Notes under the pieces: model-generated
Seen by the model: the letters and a program-made list of their open reading frames with translations, nothing else
The model's database searches: none
What the model was told of the DNA's origin: nothing
Assembly (NCBI RefSeq): GCF_026020075.1
Contig: NZ_CP102772.1
Span: 4,554,501 to 4,618,500, forward strand
DNA: 64,000 bases
Reading direction: 5' to 3'
DNA from: Bosea sp. NBC_00550
GTDB taxonomy: Bacteria > Pseudomonadota > Alphaproteobacteria > Rhizobiales > Beijerinckiaceae
Shown here: positions 53,752 through 63,254 of the stretch, in pieces
How positions within the stretch are numbered: the first letter of the stretch is position 1
How the letters are laid out: every line of letters starts with the position of its first letter
Made by a program: the position numbers and the translations under genes

Positions 53752-54808
53752 GACTCGGGAGGTTGAGACTCGCAGCGTCGGCATGCGCGAGGACCGGCGC
53801 ACGCCCGCACCGCGGATCGCCGTCATCATCACCTGCTGGAACTACGAGCGCTTCGTCGGGCGGGCGATCCGCAGCGTTCAGGGGCAGAGCTGCGCCGAAT
53901 GCGATCTGGTGGTGGTCGATGACGGTTCGACGGACGGGTCGTGGGATGCGATCCGCGAAACCGGCGCCACGGCGTTCCGCATCGCCAATGGGGGCCAGCG
54001 GGCGGCCTGCCTCTTCGGGCTCGATCAGACCAGCGCCCCCTTCGTGCTCTTTCTCGATGCCGATGACGAGCTGAAACCCGGCGCGCTCGCTGCGATCCTT
54101 CCGCATCTCGATGCCGGTGTCGCCAAGGTGCAGTTCCAATTGGCCAGGATCGACGAGAATGGCGAGCGGGTGGGGGCTGCCTTTCCGCCCCTGTCCGCCG
54201 GCCGCGATCGTGATCACCTGGTGCAGCGCGTCTTGCGCACTGGCGTCTACACCACCCCGCCGACCTCCGGGAACGTCTTTCGCCGCGATGTTTGCGAGCT
54301 GCTGCGCGAGGCCGATTACGACCGGGCGGCGGATGGCGTCATCCTGTTCGCCGCTCCGTTCCTCGGCGATGTCGTCAGTCTCCCGGAGGAGCTCGCGCTT
54401 TATCGCGTGCACGCCGCCAACGATTCGGGCCTCGGCAAGCCGCTGGACCCCGGATTGCTGCGTCGCGATCTCGTCCGTTTCGCTCGGCGGATGGAGCATC
54501 TGCGGCAGGTCGTCGCCCGCTCCGATGTGACGGTGCCGCTGGTCCAGGCGCAGGAGGCCTACTTCCACCGGGAGCGGAGCTTCTATCTGGCGCTCGCGAC
54601 CGGAAACCGCCTCGACCGGGGCCAATTCCCGGCGTTGATCGGGAGCCTCTGGCGCGAATATTACCCGGCGAAGATCAAGGCGGTCATGACCCTCTTCTTC
54701 GCGCTCGCGGCGGTTCTGCCGCCCAGCCTTGCCGTGCGCCTGCTCGGTTATCGCCTGCAGCCGGGCCGGCGCTCTCCGCTCGGCTTCCTCAAGGCGCTGA
54801 TGAACTGA
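53741..54808 (+). CDS. Glycosyltransferase family 2
   Basis: A GT-A enzyme of 355 residues: IAVIITCWNYERFVGRAIRSV, CDLVVVDDGSTDGSWD and FVLFLDADDELKPGAL (DxD). The C-terminal part carries a weak hydrophobic segment (AVMTLFFALAAVLPPSLAVRLL). ATG 53741 gives a start containing two copies of a 15-bp unit (EVETR EVETR). ATG 53783, just before EDRRTPAPRIAVI, is an equally good start. The gene ends 3 bp from the convergent flippase gene. Confidence 0.88.
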   Translation: MEVETREVETRSVGMREDRRTPAPRIAVIITCWNYERFVGRAIRSVQGQSCAECDLVVVDDGSTDGSWDAIRETGATAFRIANGGQRAACLFGLDQTSAPFVLFLDADDELKPGALAAILPHLDAGVAKVQFQLARIDENGERVGAAFPPLSAGRDRDHLVQRVLRTGVYTTPPTSGNVFRRDVCELLREADYDRAADGVILFAAPFLGDVVSLPEELALYRVHAANDSGLGKPLDPGLLRRDLVRFARRMEHLRQVVARSDVTVPLVQAQEAYFHRERSFYLALATGNRLDRGQFPALIGSLWREYYPAKIKAVMTLFFALAAVLPPSLAVRLLGYRLQPGRRSPLGFLKALMN

Positions 54809-54811
54809 ACT

Positions 54812-56251
54812 CTACCAGCGGTCGACGAGCTCCAGCCGGCTCGGACCGGCCATGAGCCTGATGCCGAGGATCAGCAGCGTGCAGCCATAGGTCGCTGCCG
54901 CCAGAGCCGCGATGATCCCGAATTCCAGCACCGCTTGCAGGCCGAGAGGCGAAAGACGTTCGCGGAGCAGCAGGACGACCACGGTCATGACGGCTGCCGC
55001 GGCCAGCACCTTCCAGAGGTTCTTCAACTGCTCGGCAACGCCGACGCCGATCAGGCGATGGGTCGCGTCGAGATAGAAGGCGAACATGATGCCCGAGAGG
55101 GCGAGCCTCGCGATGCTGGCGCCCGTCGCGGAAGCGAGGAAGACGCCGAGCGAGACGAGGACGATCCGGAAACCGAGATCGATGACGCTCAGCCGGGCCA
55201 GAAGAGAAGGCCGGTCGACGGCCATGCTCAGGGCACACAGCGTCTGGAAATAGGGGATCGGCAGCACCGCGAGCGCCAGCCACTGCAGCAAGGGGGCTGT
55301 ACCGGTCCATTTCGGGCCGAGCAGGATCGCGACGAGGAGATCGGCGGTAAGAGCTATTCCCAACGCGGCCGGAACCGCCAGCAGCATGGCGATGCGGGCC
55401 GCCTTGAGAAAGGCCCTGCGCAATCGCGGCGGGTCGGCATTCATCTTGGAGAAGGCGGCCATGACTGGCTGGAGCGCCGGGCCGATCAGGCTTTGCGTCG
55501 GGGCCGCCGACAGGTCGCTCGCGACGGCATAGTGACCGAGTGTCGCCTTGTCGGCCGTCACGCCGATCAGGGCGCGGTCGAGCTGCCAGTTCAGGGCCGA
55601 AATGACCTGGGTAGCGGTGAACCAGCCGACGAAGCTGGAGAAATGCGAGAAGCGCGCCAGCGACAATGACGGTTTGTAGGGTGACAGCACATAGGAGACG
55701 GCGGAGGCGACGGTCGGCGCCACGACGAAGTTGACGGCGATCGCCCAGAAGCTGCCGCCGGCGAAGACCGTCGCCATCGCGGCGGCGAAGGCGACGACCT
55801 TGCCGATGAACTCGGCCACGAACATCGGGCGGAAAGAAAGTTCGCGCGTATACGCGACCATGCCGGGGCTGAAGAGCCCTCGGGCAACGGGGGCGATGGA
55901 GAGCACCAGCACCAGCGGCAGGAATTGCTCATGCGCCCCGAAGAACGAGAAGGGCAGCGCCACCAGCAGGATCGCCAGCGCGACGATGACGCTGCGCGCG
56001 AGGCCGAGCGTGAAGCCGGTATCGAGATGGCTCTTGTCGATGGTGCGCAGCCGGGTCAGAGCCTGGCTGACCGGCACTTCCAGCACGGTATCGACGATCG
56101 CGACCAGGCTCATGGCGAGCGCGGTCGTCCCGAAATCTGCGGGGGTAAGGATGCGGGCGAGGACCAACATCGTGACCATGTCGATCGCGCGCCCGGCGAA
56201 ACGGGAAAGGATGAGCCAGCTCGCGCCCTTGAAGGTCTTCACAGCGAGCAT
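54812..56251 (-). CDS. Wzx-type polysaccharide flippase
   Basis: A 479-residue MOP-superfamily protein with about 12-14 hydrophobic helices; it begins FKGASWLILSRFAGRAIDMVTMLVLARIL and continues GTTALAMSLVAIVDTVLEVPVSQAL. It moves lipid-linked repeat units from the cytoplasmic to the periplasmic face, ahead of the Wzy-like protein. It is the last gene of a leftward operon with the GT4 and HAD-like genes. Confidence 0.88.
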   Translation of the reverse strand: MLAVKTFKGASWLILSRFAGRAIDMVTMLVLARILTPADFGTTALAMSLVAIVDTVLEVPVSQALTRLRTIDKSHLDTGFTLGLARSVIVALAILLVALPFSFFGAHEQFLPLVLVLSIAPVARGLFSPGMVAYTRELSFRPMFVAEFIGKVVAFAAAMATVFAGGSFWAIAVNFVVAPTVASAVSYVLSPYKPSLSLARFSHFSSFVGWFTATQVISALNWQLDRALIGVTADKATLGHYAVASDLSAAPTQSLIGPALQPVMAAFSKMNADPPRLRRAFLKAARIAMLLAVPAALGIALTADLLVAILLGPKWTGTAPLLQWLALAVLPIPYFQTLCALSMAVDRPSLLARLSVIDLGFRIVLVSLGVFLASATGASIARLALSGIMFAFYLDATHRLIGVGVAEQLKNLWKVLAAAAVMTVVVLLLRERLSPLGLQAVLEFGIIAALAAATYGCTLLILGIRLMAGPSRLELVDRW

Positions 56252-56302
56252 GTTTGGGCCTTTTCAGGAAGGCTGCCGCAAATCCGGGCACGGAGAGGGA
56301 AC

Positions 56303-57499
56303 CTAGGCATGAGCCGCCGCACGCAGCGAAGTGGCCAGCTCCCGATAGAGCTTGCGGGTGTCGAAGCGCTGCCGGACCGTTGCCGCCGCCGCCGCGCCGA
56401 ATTGCTCGCGCCTGTTCCAGGCATCGGTGATGGCCAGTGCAAGCGCGGCGGGGTCTGCCACCGGCACCAGCCGGCCATCGACCCCGTCCTCGACCAGCCA
56501 TTCGAAGGCGCGGATCCGGCTCAGCACCACCGAGGCGCCGCAGCCCATGGCCTCGAGCGCGGCGATGGCGACCGCTTCGTTCGAGGACGGCATGGCGTAG
56601 ACGCCGCAACTGCGGAAAAGCTCGCGCACTGCCGCCCGGCCGAGAAAGCCGTGGAAGACGACACGCTCCGTGACCCCCGCCTCGGCGGCGCATTTCTGCA
56701 GCTTGGCGAGGTCCGGCCCCGAGCCGACGATATCCAGGCGCCACTCCTTCGGCAGCAGGGCGAGCGCCCGGATGAGGTCGCTGGTCCGCTTCTGCTTGTC
56801 GGTCAAGCGCGCGACGGTGAGGATCGTCTTGTCGCGCCGGCGGCCCGGGTCGGGCGAAAATTCGCTGGTGTCGCAGCCATTGGGCTGGAGCTTCGATCGT
56901 CCGCCGAAGGCCTGGACGATGTCGCATTCGTTGGGCGTCTGGCTGTAGACGAACGGCGTCCTGGCGAAGCTGCGGCGCTTGAACCACTTCAGGACGCCCC
57001 TGGAAACGCCGCCATGGTCCGCCGCGGTCACGGGGATGTCGACGCGCGTCACGACATGGTCGAAACGCCCGCTCCAATATTCCTGGATATAGAGCAGGTC
57101 GATTTCGTCGGCGCTCAGGCTTTCGCGCAACGGCTTCATCAGGGCAATCGTGTTGAGGCGCTCGTCGAGATACAGCGACAGCGGGTTGGTCCGGCTCAGC
57201 CGCTTGAGCCAGACCCGCTCGGCAGGAACATACCAGCGCGCCAGCGGCAGGAAGCGCACGGAGACACCGAGCTCCGTTTCGTAGCGCCCGCTCTCGCGGA
57301 GGGAGGGAATATAGAGCGTCGGCCTGATCCCGTTCTCGACGAGGCCGCGGGCGTAGTACCAGGACCAGTCACCGCGATAGCTCTTCAGATACGTCTCCCG
57401 CGTCTGGCCCTGGACGCCGCCGAAGAAGCCTTCGAAGGAGCCGCAGCTGAGCAGCATCGCGACGTTCATGGGGCGCCCGGGGGCGGTCACCGCAGCCAT
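56303..57499 (-). CDS. Glycosyltransferase family 4
   Basis: A 398-residue GT-B enzyme: NVAMLLSCGSFEGFFGGVQGQ at the N-terminus, TILTVARLTDKQKRTSDLIRAL for the donor domain, and MPSSNEAVAIAALEAMGCGASVV as the EX7E-type motif. ATG 57499 overlaps the end of the HAD-like gene; ATG 57469 (MNVAMLL) matches the conserved start better but has no ribosome-binding site. Specificity is unknown. Confidence 0.88.
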   Translation of the reverse strand: MAAVTAPGRPMNVAMLLSCGSFEGFFGGVQGQTRETYLKSYRGDWSWYYARGLVENGIRPTLYIPSLRESGRYETELGVSVRFLPLARWYVPAERVWLKRLSRTNPLSLYLDERLNTIALMKPLRESLSADEIDLLYIQEYWSGRFDHVVTRVDIPVTAADHGGVSRGVLKWFKRRSFARTPFVYSQTPNECDIVQAFGGRSKLQPNGCDTSEFSPDPGRRRDKTILTVARLTDKQKRTSDLIRALALLPKEWRLDIVGSGPDLAKLQKCAAEAGVTERVVFHGFLGRAAVRELFRSCGVYAMPSSNEAVAIAALEAMGCGASVVLSRIRAFEWLVEDGVDGRLVPVADPAALALAITDAWNRREQFGAAAAATVRQRFDTRKLYRELATSLRAAAHA

Positions 57500-59436
57500 T
57501 GTGCCGACAATCCTCTCACCGCGTAGCCTGCCTCCATCGCCAGCAGCAGCGCAGGGCGCAGATGCGGGAATTCGCGCGCGATGGCGCCTTCCCGCCAGAG
57601 ATGCGACCGGACCGCAGAGAGGCGCGCAAGCGCATGGCCAGGGCTGTTGCCGTTGATTGCAGCGACGACATCGCTGCGCCCGAAATCGACCGAGCGCCGG
57701 CCGACATCAAGCGCGTGCAGATCCTGTGTCGATGGGCGGGTGATCGCCTGCTTCAGCCTTGGCCAGGCGCGCTCCGCATCGTCGAGGAGCGTCGCGCCGT
57801 CGGGAATCTGATCGATATAGGCGAGGACATCCCGCAGCAGCGCGTTGCTGGCGGCGACATCCACGGCCTCGCGGCGGACGCAGCCGGAATTCGCCAGCAC
57901 ATCGCCCGCGGCGTCTTCATGAAAATGACGTACCGAGGGGATGGCCGGCTCGAACAGGCTTTCGACGAGCTGCCAGTAGCGCAAGACCGTCGTTTCGACC
58001 TGGAACGGGCTGTAGACATCCTGCTCGACGAGAAGGCCGACGACCCGCGGGAAATGCTCTTCCGAATGGCCCTTGTAGTTGGACCGCGCGAGCTGGACGG
58101 TTTCGATCGACAGTTCCGGAAACCCGTCGGCGAGGAGCCGCTGGGTGCTGCCGTAGAGACCGGTATCGCAGAGCACCAGCCGCCCTCGCCCCGCCGAGAC
58201 CTGTTTCAGGTGCCGGCGGAAGAGAGCGTTCTGCGCGTCGATATCGTCCACGACCTGCTGGCCTGCCGGCGTTTTGAAGAGATCGTAGAGTTGGTCCGGC
58301 ACGAACGGCTCGGACCAGCTGGCGGGCAGCTCGCGATTGCGCCCGCTCAAGGCTTGCGCCACGTCGGCAAAGCTGCTGTCCCGGAATTCGCGGCTCAGTT
58401 CCTCGACTGCGGCGGGGCTGCGCCTTGCGATCGCCGCGCGCGCCGCGACGAGACGCGAGATCAGCAGGTTTTCCCGGGGCGTATCCAGCCGCAGATGCAA
58501 GCGATCGAGCAGACGTTCGAACGCCTCCCGAATGCCGACGCCGCCGCGGGCGCAGAACAGCAGTATCGCGTCGTCGTCCTTCCGAAGCTGATCGGCATAG
58601 AGCCAGATCCGGAGGCAGAATTCCGCGACGATCGGACCTAGCACCGCGCCGGCGAAGCTGGCGGTATCCCTCGGCGTGGGCAGGGCCAGCCGGCTGCCAA
58701 CCCATGCACGGTCGAGGCGCCGGCGCGCCTCGGCGGCGGCCCCGTGCATACGCGAGATGCGGCGGCGCAGCCGGGCTCGCGGCAAATGAAGCGTCCTGAT
58801 GCCCAATGCGCAGGGCACTTCATGGTCGGCGATGGCGTCGTCGCCGACATGGAGCAGGCGGTGCGGCGGGACCTCCTCGGCAGCCAGGATCTGGAGGAAG
58901 ATGTCGCCTTGGCGCTTGGTGGCCGCCTCGTCCGCGCTTGAATAGACCCGGGAGATCAATTCCGGCCCGTGATGATGCTCGATCAAGCCGGCTATGGCCG
59001 CCGCCGGCAAGCCCGTGTCGCTGATCGCGACGACCGGTATGCCGGACTGCCGGAGCGCTGCGGCCAGGGCACGGTTGGGCCGCAACGACCGCTTCTCGAC
59101 CTCGATCTCGATGGCAAGCCGGTCCAGCGCCAGTTCTTCCGGCAGCCCCAGTACCTGGAGCTGGCGCCGGGTGATGTCGAGAAAGCCGACTTCCCCGTTT
59201 CCGTTCATATTGACGGCGCGGTGGGCCAGCGACTGCGCGCGAAGGCGCAGGTCGACGAGCCTCTCCACGGAAACCGAAAAGCCGCGTTCGCCGAGAAACC
59301 GGGCAAACAGCCCTTCGCCTTCGACGATACGCGAACGCTCCGATCTCAGTCGCCGCAACAGCAGCGTGTCGAAGACGTCCGTGGAGATCAGGCTGACACC
59401 ATCGAGCCTGCTGCTGAGTTCGCTTGGGCCTCGCAC
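57487..59436 (-). CDS. Large HAD-superfamily-like protein (COG5610-like)
   Basis: About 649 residues. The N-terminal HAD domain has motif I STDVFDTLLL (D20-V-F-D-T), motif II VVAISDTGL and motif IV LLHVGDDAIADHEVPCALG. A second large domain (LFCARGGVGIREAFERLLDRL, LVLCDTGLYGSTQRLLADGF) has no clear assignment. The usual second Asp of motif I (DxD) is Phe, so classical phosphatase activity is doubtful. I prefer the GTG start 59436, preceded by GAGGA, over GTG 59655: it puts the motif 20 residues from the start, as in the related protein at 63255, and leaves a proper promoter space. The role in polysaccharide synthesis is unknown. Confidence 0.72.
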   Translation of the reverse strand: MRGPSELSSRLDGVSLISTDVFDTLLLRRLRSERSRIVEGEGLFARFLGERGFSVSVERLVDLRLRAQSLAHRAVNMNGNGEVGFLDITRRQLQVLGLPEELALDRLAIEIEVEKRSLRPNRALAAALRQSGIPVVAISDTGLPAAAIAGLIEHHHGPELISRVYSSADEAATKRQGDIFLQILAAEEVPPHRLLHVGDDAIADHEVPCALGIRTLHLPRARLRRRISRMHGAAAEARRRLDRAWVGSRLALPTPRDTASFAGAVLGPIVAEFCLRIWLYADQLRKDDDAILLFCARGGVGIREAFERLLDRLHLRLDTPRENLLISRLVAARAAIARRSPAAVEELSREFRDSSFADVAQALSGRNRELPASWSEPFVPDQLYDLFKTPAGQQVVDDIDAQNALFRRHLKQVSAGRGRLVLCDTGLYGSTQRLLADGFPELSIETVQLARSNYKGHSEEHFPRVVGLLVEQDVYSPFQVETTVLRYWQLVESLFEPAIPSVRHFHEDAAGDVLANSGCVRREAVDVAASNALLRDVLAYIDQIPDGATLLDDAERAWPRLKQAITRPSTQDLHALDVGRRSVDFGRSDVVAAINGNSPGHALARLSAVRSHLWREGAIAREFPHLRPALLLAMEAGYAVRGLSAQWLR

Positions 59437-59690
59437 GTCGGAATCCTCGTTCCAGAGCCAGAGCCGCTTGGGCTGAGGTAAAGCGAAGATCGTGCCAGCG
59501 CAGTCACGCGCCTCTGCCGCAGCGGCAGAAAGATGCCGAGTCGCATTCTCGAACGTTGGCCTAAGTCTTGCTGGGATCCGGAGTGATGCCGACGCGCCCG
59601 GTCTTTTGCCGGATACTTCTGGCTCCGGAGCGTCGCGCCCGATCCATCTGACCACCGACCCGGTGGTGCAGGGATGAGAAGGGACGAGCC

Positions 59691-61037
59691 ATGGATGACG
59701 CGGTTGCCCGCGACATGGAAGACGTCGAAGGCTTGGTCGAGCACTATGACGCCGTCGTGCTCGGCGCCGGCGTATCCGGGCTCGTCTCCGCCTCGGTCCT
59801 CGGCGCGCAGGGATGCGGACGCCTCCTCCTCGTCGACGAATACGCCCATGTCGGCGGGAACCACATCGATTGGTCGAGTGGCGGCTACACCTTCGACATC
59901 GGCAGCCTCATCTTTCAGGACGACTCGCCGCTGCTCGCTCATTTTCCGGAGCTGCTGCCGCGCTATGTGCCGATCGACCCGAGCTGGGCGCGGCTGAACC
60001 CGCAGAGGAAGGTGACCGCCTATCCGATCTCGCCGAGGGACGACGTCCTGGCCGCCGGCCTCTGGGTCCTCATCTGCATCGCAGCCTCCGTCATCTATGC
60101 CCGGCTTTTCCAACGGCAGATGCGCAATGCACGGGACTTCGCGCGCTACTGGATCGGCGGGTATCTGCTGCACCGGACCGGGCTCGAATCCTATATGAAG
60201 CGCTTTTACGGCGTGCCGGCTGAGCAGATCGATATCGAGCTCGCCCGCAAGCGGATGCTCTGGATCAGCGAAAACGCCTCGCTGCGCGCCTTTGTTGCCC
60301 GCTTACGGAAGCCGAAGGGCGGCGCGCCGACGAACCGGCAGCTCGCTCGCCCGAAAGAAGGCTTCTCGACGCTCTACGCCGCGGCGGTCGACCGCCTCAG
60401 TGCGAGTGGCGTCACATTCCGCCTGTCGACCCGTCTCGAGGGGATCGAGCGTTCGGGGCAGGGGTTCCGCGTCAGGTTCGCGGACGGCACGATCAGCGCG
60501 AGACGCGTCATCTCGACAATCCCTCTGGACCGTGCGGCGGCGCTGTGCGGGATCAATTTCGGCGAGGCGGAACTCGAGACGATCACGCTGGTGAGCCTCT
60601 ATTTCAGCTTCTCCGGCGAAAGGGGCTTCCGGGAGTCCATCCTCTACAATTTCTCCCATGAAGGCGCCTGGAAGCGCCTGACCGTCTACTCGGATTTCTA
60701 CGGGCCGGCTGATGGCCGCGAGTATTTCGCGGTCGAGGTCATCGCCGACCATATCGGGCATTCGGCCGCCCAAGCCGAGGCGGATTTCCGCGCGCATGTC
60801 CGCTTGAACGGGCTGTTCGATGGCGACCTCAAGCTGGAGGGCAGCCAGATGCTCGCCAATGCCTATCCGATTTATCGCAACGGAGCGGCGGCGAGGGCTG
60901 CGGCGCTGGTGGATTCGCTGCGTCAGTTCGGCGTGGAATCCTTCGGGCGGCAGGGAGCGTTCAACTATCAGCCGACCGCCCGGGTCTCGACGCACGAAGC
61001 CGAGGCGGCGCTTGGCGCGAGCCGGTCCGCGCTGTGA
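59691..61037 (+). CDS. FAD-dependent oxidoreductase (amine oxidase/UDP-galactopyranose mutase-like fold)
   Basis: A 448-residue flavoprotein: the Rossmann FAD motif GAGVSG at 25-30, VDEYAHVGGNHIDWSSGGYTFD immediately after, and a C-terminal FAD-closing region (RQFGVESFGRQGAFNY). The order resembles UDP-galactopyranose mutase and protoporphyrinogen-oxidase-like proteins, both found in polysaccharide loci. No NAD motif is evident. A sugar-modifying role is inferred from context; the reaction is unknown. Confidence 0.78.
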   Translation: MDDAVARDMEDVEGLVEHYDAVVLGAGVSGLVSASVLGAQGCGRLLLVDEYAHVGGNHIDWSSGGYTFDIGSLIFQDDSPLLAHFPELLPRYVPIDPSWARLNPQRKVTAYPISPRDDVLAAGLWVLICIAASVIYARLFQRQMRNARDFARYWIGGYLLHRTGLESYMKRFYGVPAEQIDIELARKRMLWISENASLRAFVARLRKPKGGAPTNRQLARPKEGFSTLYAAAVDRLSASGVTFRLSTRLEGIERSGQGFRVRFADGTISARRVISTIPLDRAAALCGINFGEAELETITLVSLYFSFSGERGFRESILYNFSHEGAWKRLTVYSDFYGPADGREYFAVEVIADHIGHSAAQAEADFRAHVRLNGLFDGDLKLEGSQMLANAYPIYRNGAAARAAALVDSLRQFGVESFGRQGAFNYQPTARVSTHEAEAALGASRSAL

Positions 61038-61161
61038 GTCTCAAACGCAGCCAGACGAGGCTCCCACCCCGGGCAGGCTGCCGTTTCCGGGCGGCAGCCA
61101 CTCGGTCCGGTCGGGACAGCAAGCGAAGATTGGCTACGCCGGCCTCCACGGGAAACGGATC

Positions 61162-62223
61162 ATGCGCATCCTCCATCTGCTGAACCATACCCGGCGCCTC
61201 AACGGGCATGTTCATGCCGCGGTCGATCTGGCCTGTGCGCAACGACAGCTCGGCCATTCGGTCGCGGTGGCGAGCGGCGGCGGCGATTTCGACGACCTCC
61301 TCGCCAGGAACGGCATCGAGAGCTTTCATATCGATCACCGTCGCCGGGCCTCCGATCTCATGAGGGCGTTCCTGGCGTTGCGGCGGAAGATGAGGCTGTG
61401 GCGTGCCGATATCGTCCACGCTCACATGATGACCAGCGCCGTGCTGGCCTGGCCGGCCTGCAAGCTGGCGCGCATCCCGCTTGTCACGACTGTCCATAAC
61501 GAGTTCGAGAAAAGCGCGACCCTGATGGGGCTGGGCACGCGCGTGATCGCGGTCAGCGAAGCCGTCGGCCTGTCGATGAAAAAAAGAGGTGTTCCCGCCT
61601 CTCGCCTGAGCGTGGTTCTCAACGGTACGATCGGCTCGGCCCGCTTCGAGGGGCGGGATCATTCGCCGCGGGATCTCGGCTCGCCCAGCATCCTGTCCGT
61701 CGGCGGGCAGCATCCGCGCAAGGGGCTGCCCGATCTGTTCGCGGCCTTCGACCGGCTTCATGCCGACCATCCCACCGCGCGCCTCTGGATCGTCGGGGAG
61801 GGGCCGTATCTGGAGTCCTATCGCGAGATGGTCGGACAGATGCGCTGCGCGCCGGCCGTGACCTTCGTCGGTGCGCAGCAGGATCCCTATCCCTGGATGC
61901 TGGGGGCCGATATCTTCGTGCTGCCGTCGCATGCCGACCCTGCGCCGCTGGTTCTCTCGGAGGCGAGAGAGGCCGGCTGCGCCGTTGTGGCGACGGCCGT
62001 CGACGGGGTTCCGCAGCTTCTGGAGAATGGCGAGGCCGGAATTCTTGTTCCGGCTAAGGACCCTATGAAGCTTGCCGACGCGCTCGGCCGGATCGTCGGG
62101 AATCCGGAGATCCTGTCCGAATGGAGGGCGCGCAGCCAGAGAAACCTGACGCATCTGACGATAGACCGCGTCGCTCGCGAGACCATGAGCGTCTACGAAG
62201 CGGCGGGAGCGGCGCATGCATGA
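61162..62223 (+). CDS. Glycosyltransferase family 4
   Basis: A 353-residue GT-B enzyme: MRILHLLNHTRRLNGHVHAA, PLVTTVHNEFEKS, SILSVGGQHPRKGLPDLFAAF and the donor-site segment LPSHADPAPLVLSEAREAGCAVV. ATG 62216 of the following gene lies eight bases before its stop. It belongs to the rightward operon with the FAD protein and the GH16 gene. Confidence 0.88.
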   Translation: MRILHLLNHTRRLNGHVHAAVDLACAQRQLGHSVAVASGGGDFDDLLARNGIESFHIDHRRRASDLMRAFLALRRKMRLWRADIVHAHMMTSAVLAWPACKLARIPLVTTVHNEFEKSATLMGLGTRVIAVSEAVGLSMKKRGVPASRLSVVLNGTIGSARFEGRDHSPRDLGSPSILSVGGQHPRKGLPDLFAAFDRLHADHPTARLWIVGEGPYLESYREMVGQMRCAPAVTFVGAQQDPYPWMLGADIFVLPSHADPAPLVLSEAREAGCAVVATAVDGVPQLLENGEAGILVPAKDPMKLADALGRIVGNPEILSEWRARSQRNLTHLTIDRVARETMSVYEAAGAAHA

Positions 62224-63172
62224 GCGACGCTCTTCATCCCGGAACCTCGCGCTGCCGCGGCGCGGCCTGCTGAAGGGGATGGCGGCCCTTGCGGCTGCTC
62301 CGCTTGCCGTGGCGGGGCCTGCGAGTGGCACGGCTGCCGTCCCCGCAGACCCGCTGGCCGGCAGGGCGCTCTCGTTCAGCGACGACTTTGCCGTTCTCGA
62401 TACGAAGCTCTGGCAGGCCGGCCCGAAGGCGACGACATTCGACACCGGCTTCTACGGGCGCTCGGCTTTCGCCCGGATCGACGGCGAGGAAGGGTTCAAC
62501 CCCTACGCCATCATCGACGATCCCCTCACGGAGAACGGCAAGGCTCTCCAGATTTCCGCCAAATATATCGGTCGCACGATGAGGGTGCCGGCCTATTACG
62601 GAAACGTCCTGCCCGAATATCAGTGGATCTCCGGCAACCTGCAGACGGCGCGTCCCGACGGCACGATCGTCGCCGGCTGGCGGAACGGCTATTTCGAGGC
62701 CAGGATTCGCTTTCCCAAGCATCCCCTGAGCTTCCCGGCGTTCTGGCTCATGAACGGCCGCAGCATCCTGCTGCCGAAGACGAGCATCGAGATCGATGTC
62801 GTCGAGCACAAGGGCTGGGAGCTCGACCTCTACGGCACCTATCTCCACGAATGGGGGCAGCCCGGCGAACATCATGAGGGCGTCGGCATGCCCACGGGAA
62901 CCGACATCACCGCCGGATATTTTCGCTATGGCGTGCTCGTCGAAGGCGCGCGCTGCGTCCCGTATTTCGAGCGACGACCGGTGAGGGACCCCAAATCGGG
63001 CCTCCCCATCGACTGGACGATCGGGCGGGCGCGGCAACTGGACGACCAGGGCGATGTGTTCTGGCCGTTGCTGACCCTCGCCTTGCGCTCGGACGTGCCC
63101 TTTCCCGATCCGCTGAGGGAGGAGGATCGCGAGACCAGCATGCGGGTCGATTACTTCCGCGTCTATGCGTGA
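62216..63172 (+). CDS. Tat-exported glycoside hydrolase family 16-like glycanase (ExoK-like)
   Basis: A 318-residue protein. The twin-arginine leader PRRGLLKGMAALAAAPLAVAG (about 14-34) precedes a concanavalin-like fold. The GH16 signature reads IEIDVVEH, placing the nucleophile at E192, D194 and the acid/base at E197. FWLMNGRS lies just before it. GH16 enzymes of exo loci trim or release the polymer, as ExoK does for succinoglycan. The overlap with the GT4 gene suggests co-expression. Confidence 0.85.
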   Translation: MHERRSSSRNLALPRRGLLKGMAALAAAPLAVAGPASGTAAVPADPLAGRALSFSDDFAVLDTKLWQAGPKATTFDTGFYGRSAFARIDGEEGFNPYAIIDDPLTENGKALQISAKYIGRTMRVPAYYGNVLPEYQWISGNLQTARPDGTIVAGWRNGYFEARIRFPKHPLSFPAFWLMNGRSILLPKTSIEIDVVEHKGWELDLYGTYLHEWGQPGEHHEGVGMPTGTDITAGYFRYGVLVEGARCVPYFERRPVRDPKSGLPIDWTIGRARQLDDQGDVFWPLLTLALRSDVPFPDPLREEDRETSMRVDYFRVYA

Positions 63173-63254
63173 GGCCGGTTCAGGCCTGGCAAAGCGCGCT
63201 GCGTCACATGCCTTTGAACGGAGCAGTTGTTGCGGTCCGTCGCAGGAGGTTGAG

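Noticed and set aside
55925..57526. A 533-codon rightward frame over the flippase and GT4 genes
   Set aside because: Opposite-strand shadow; low complexity and no start signal.
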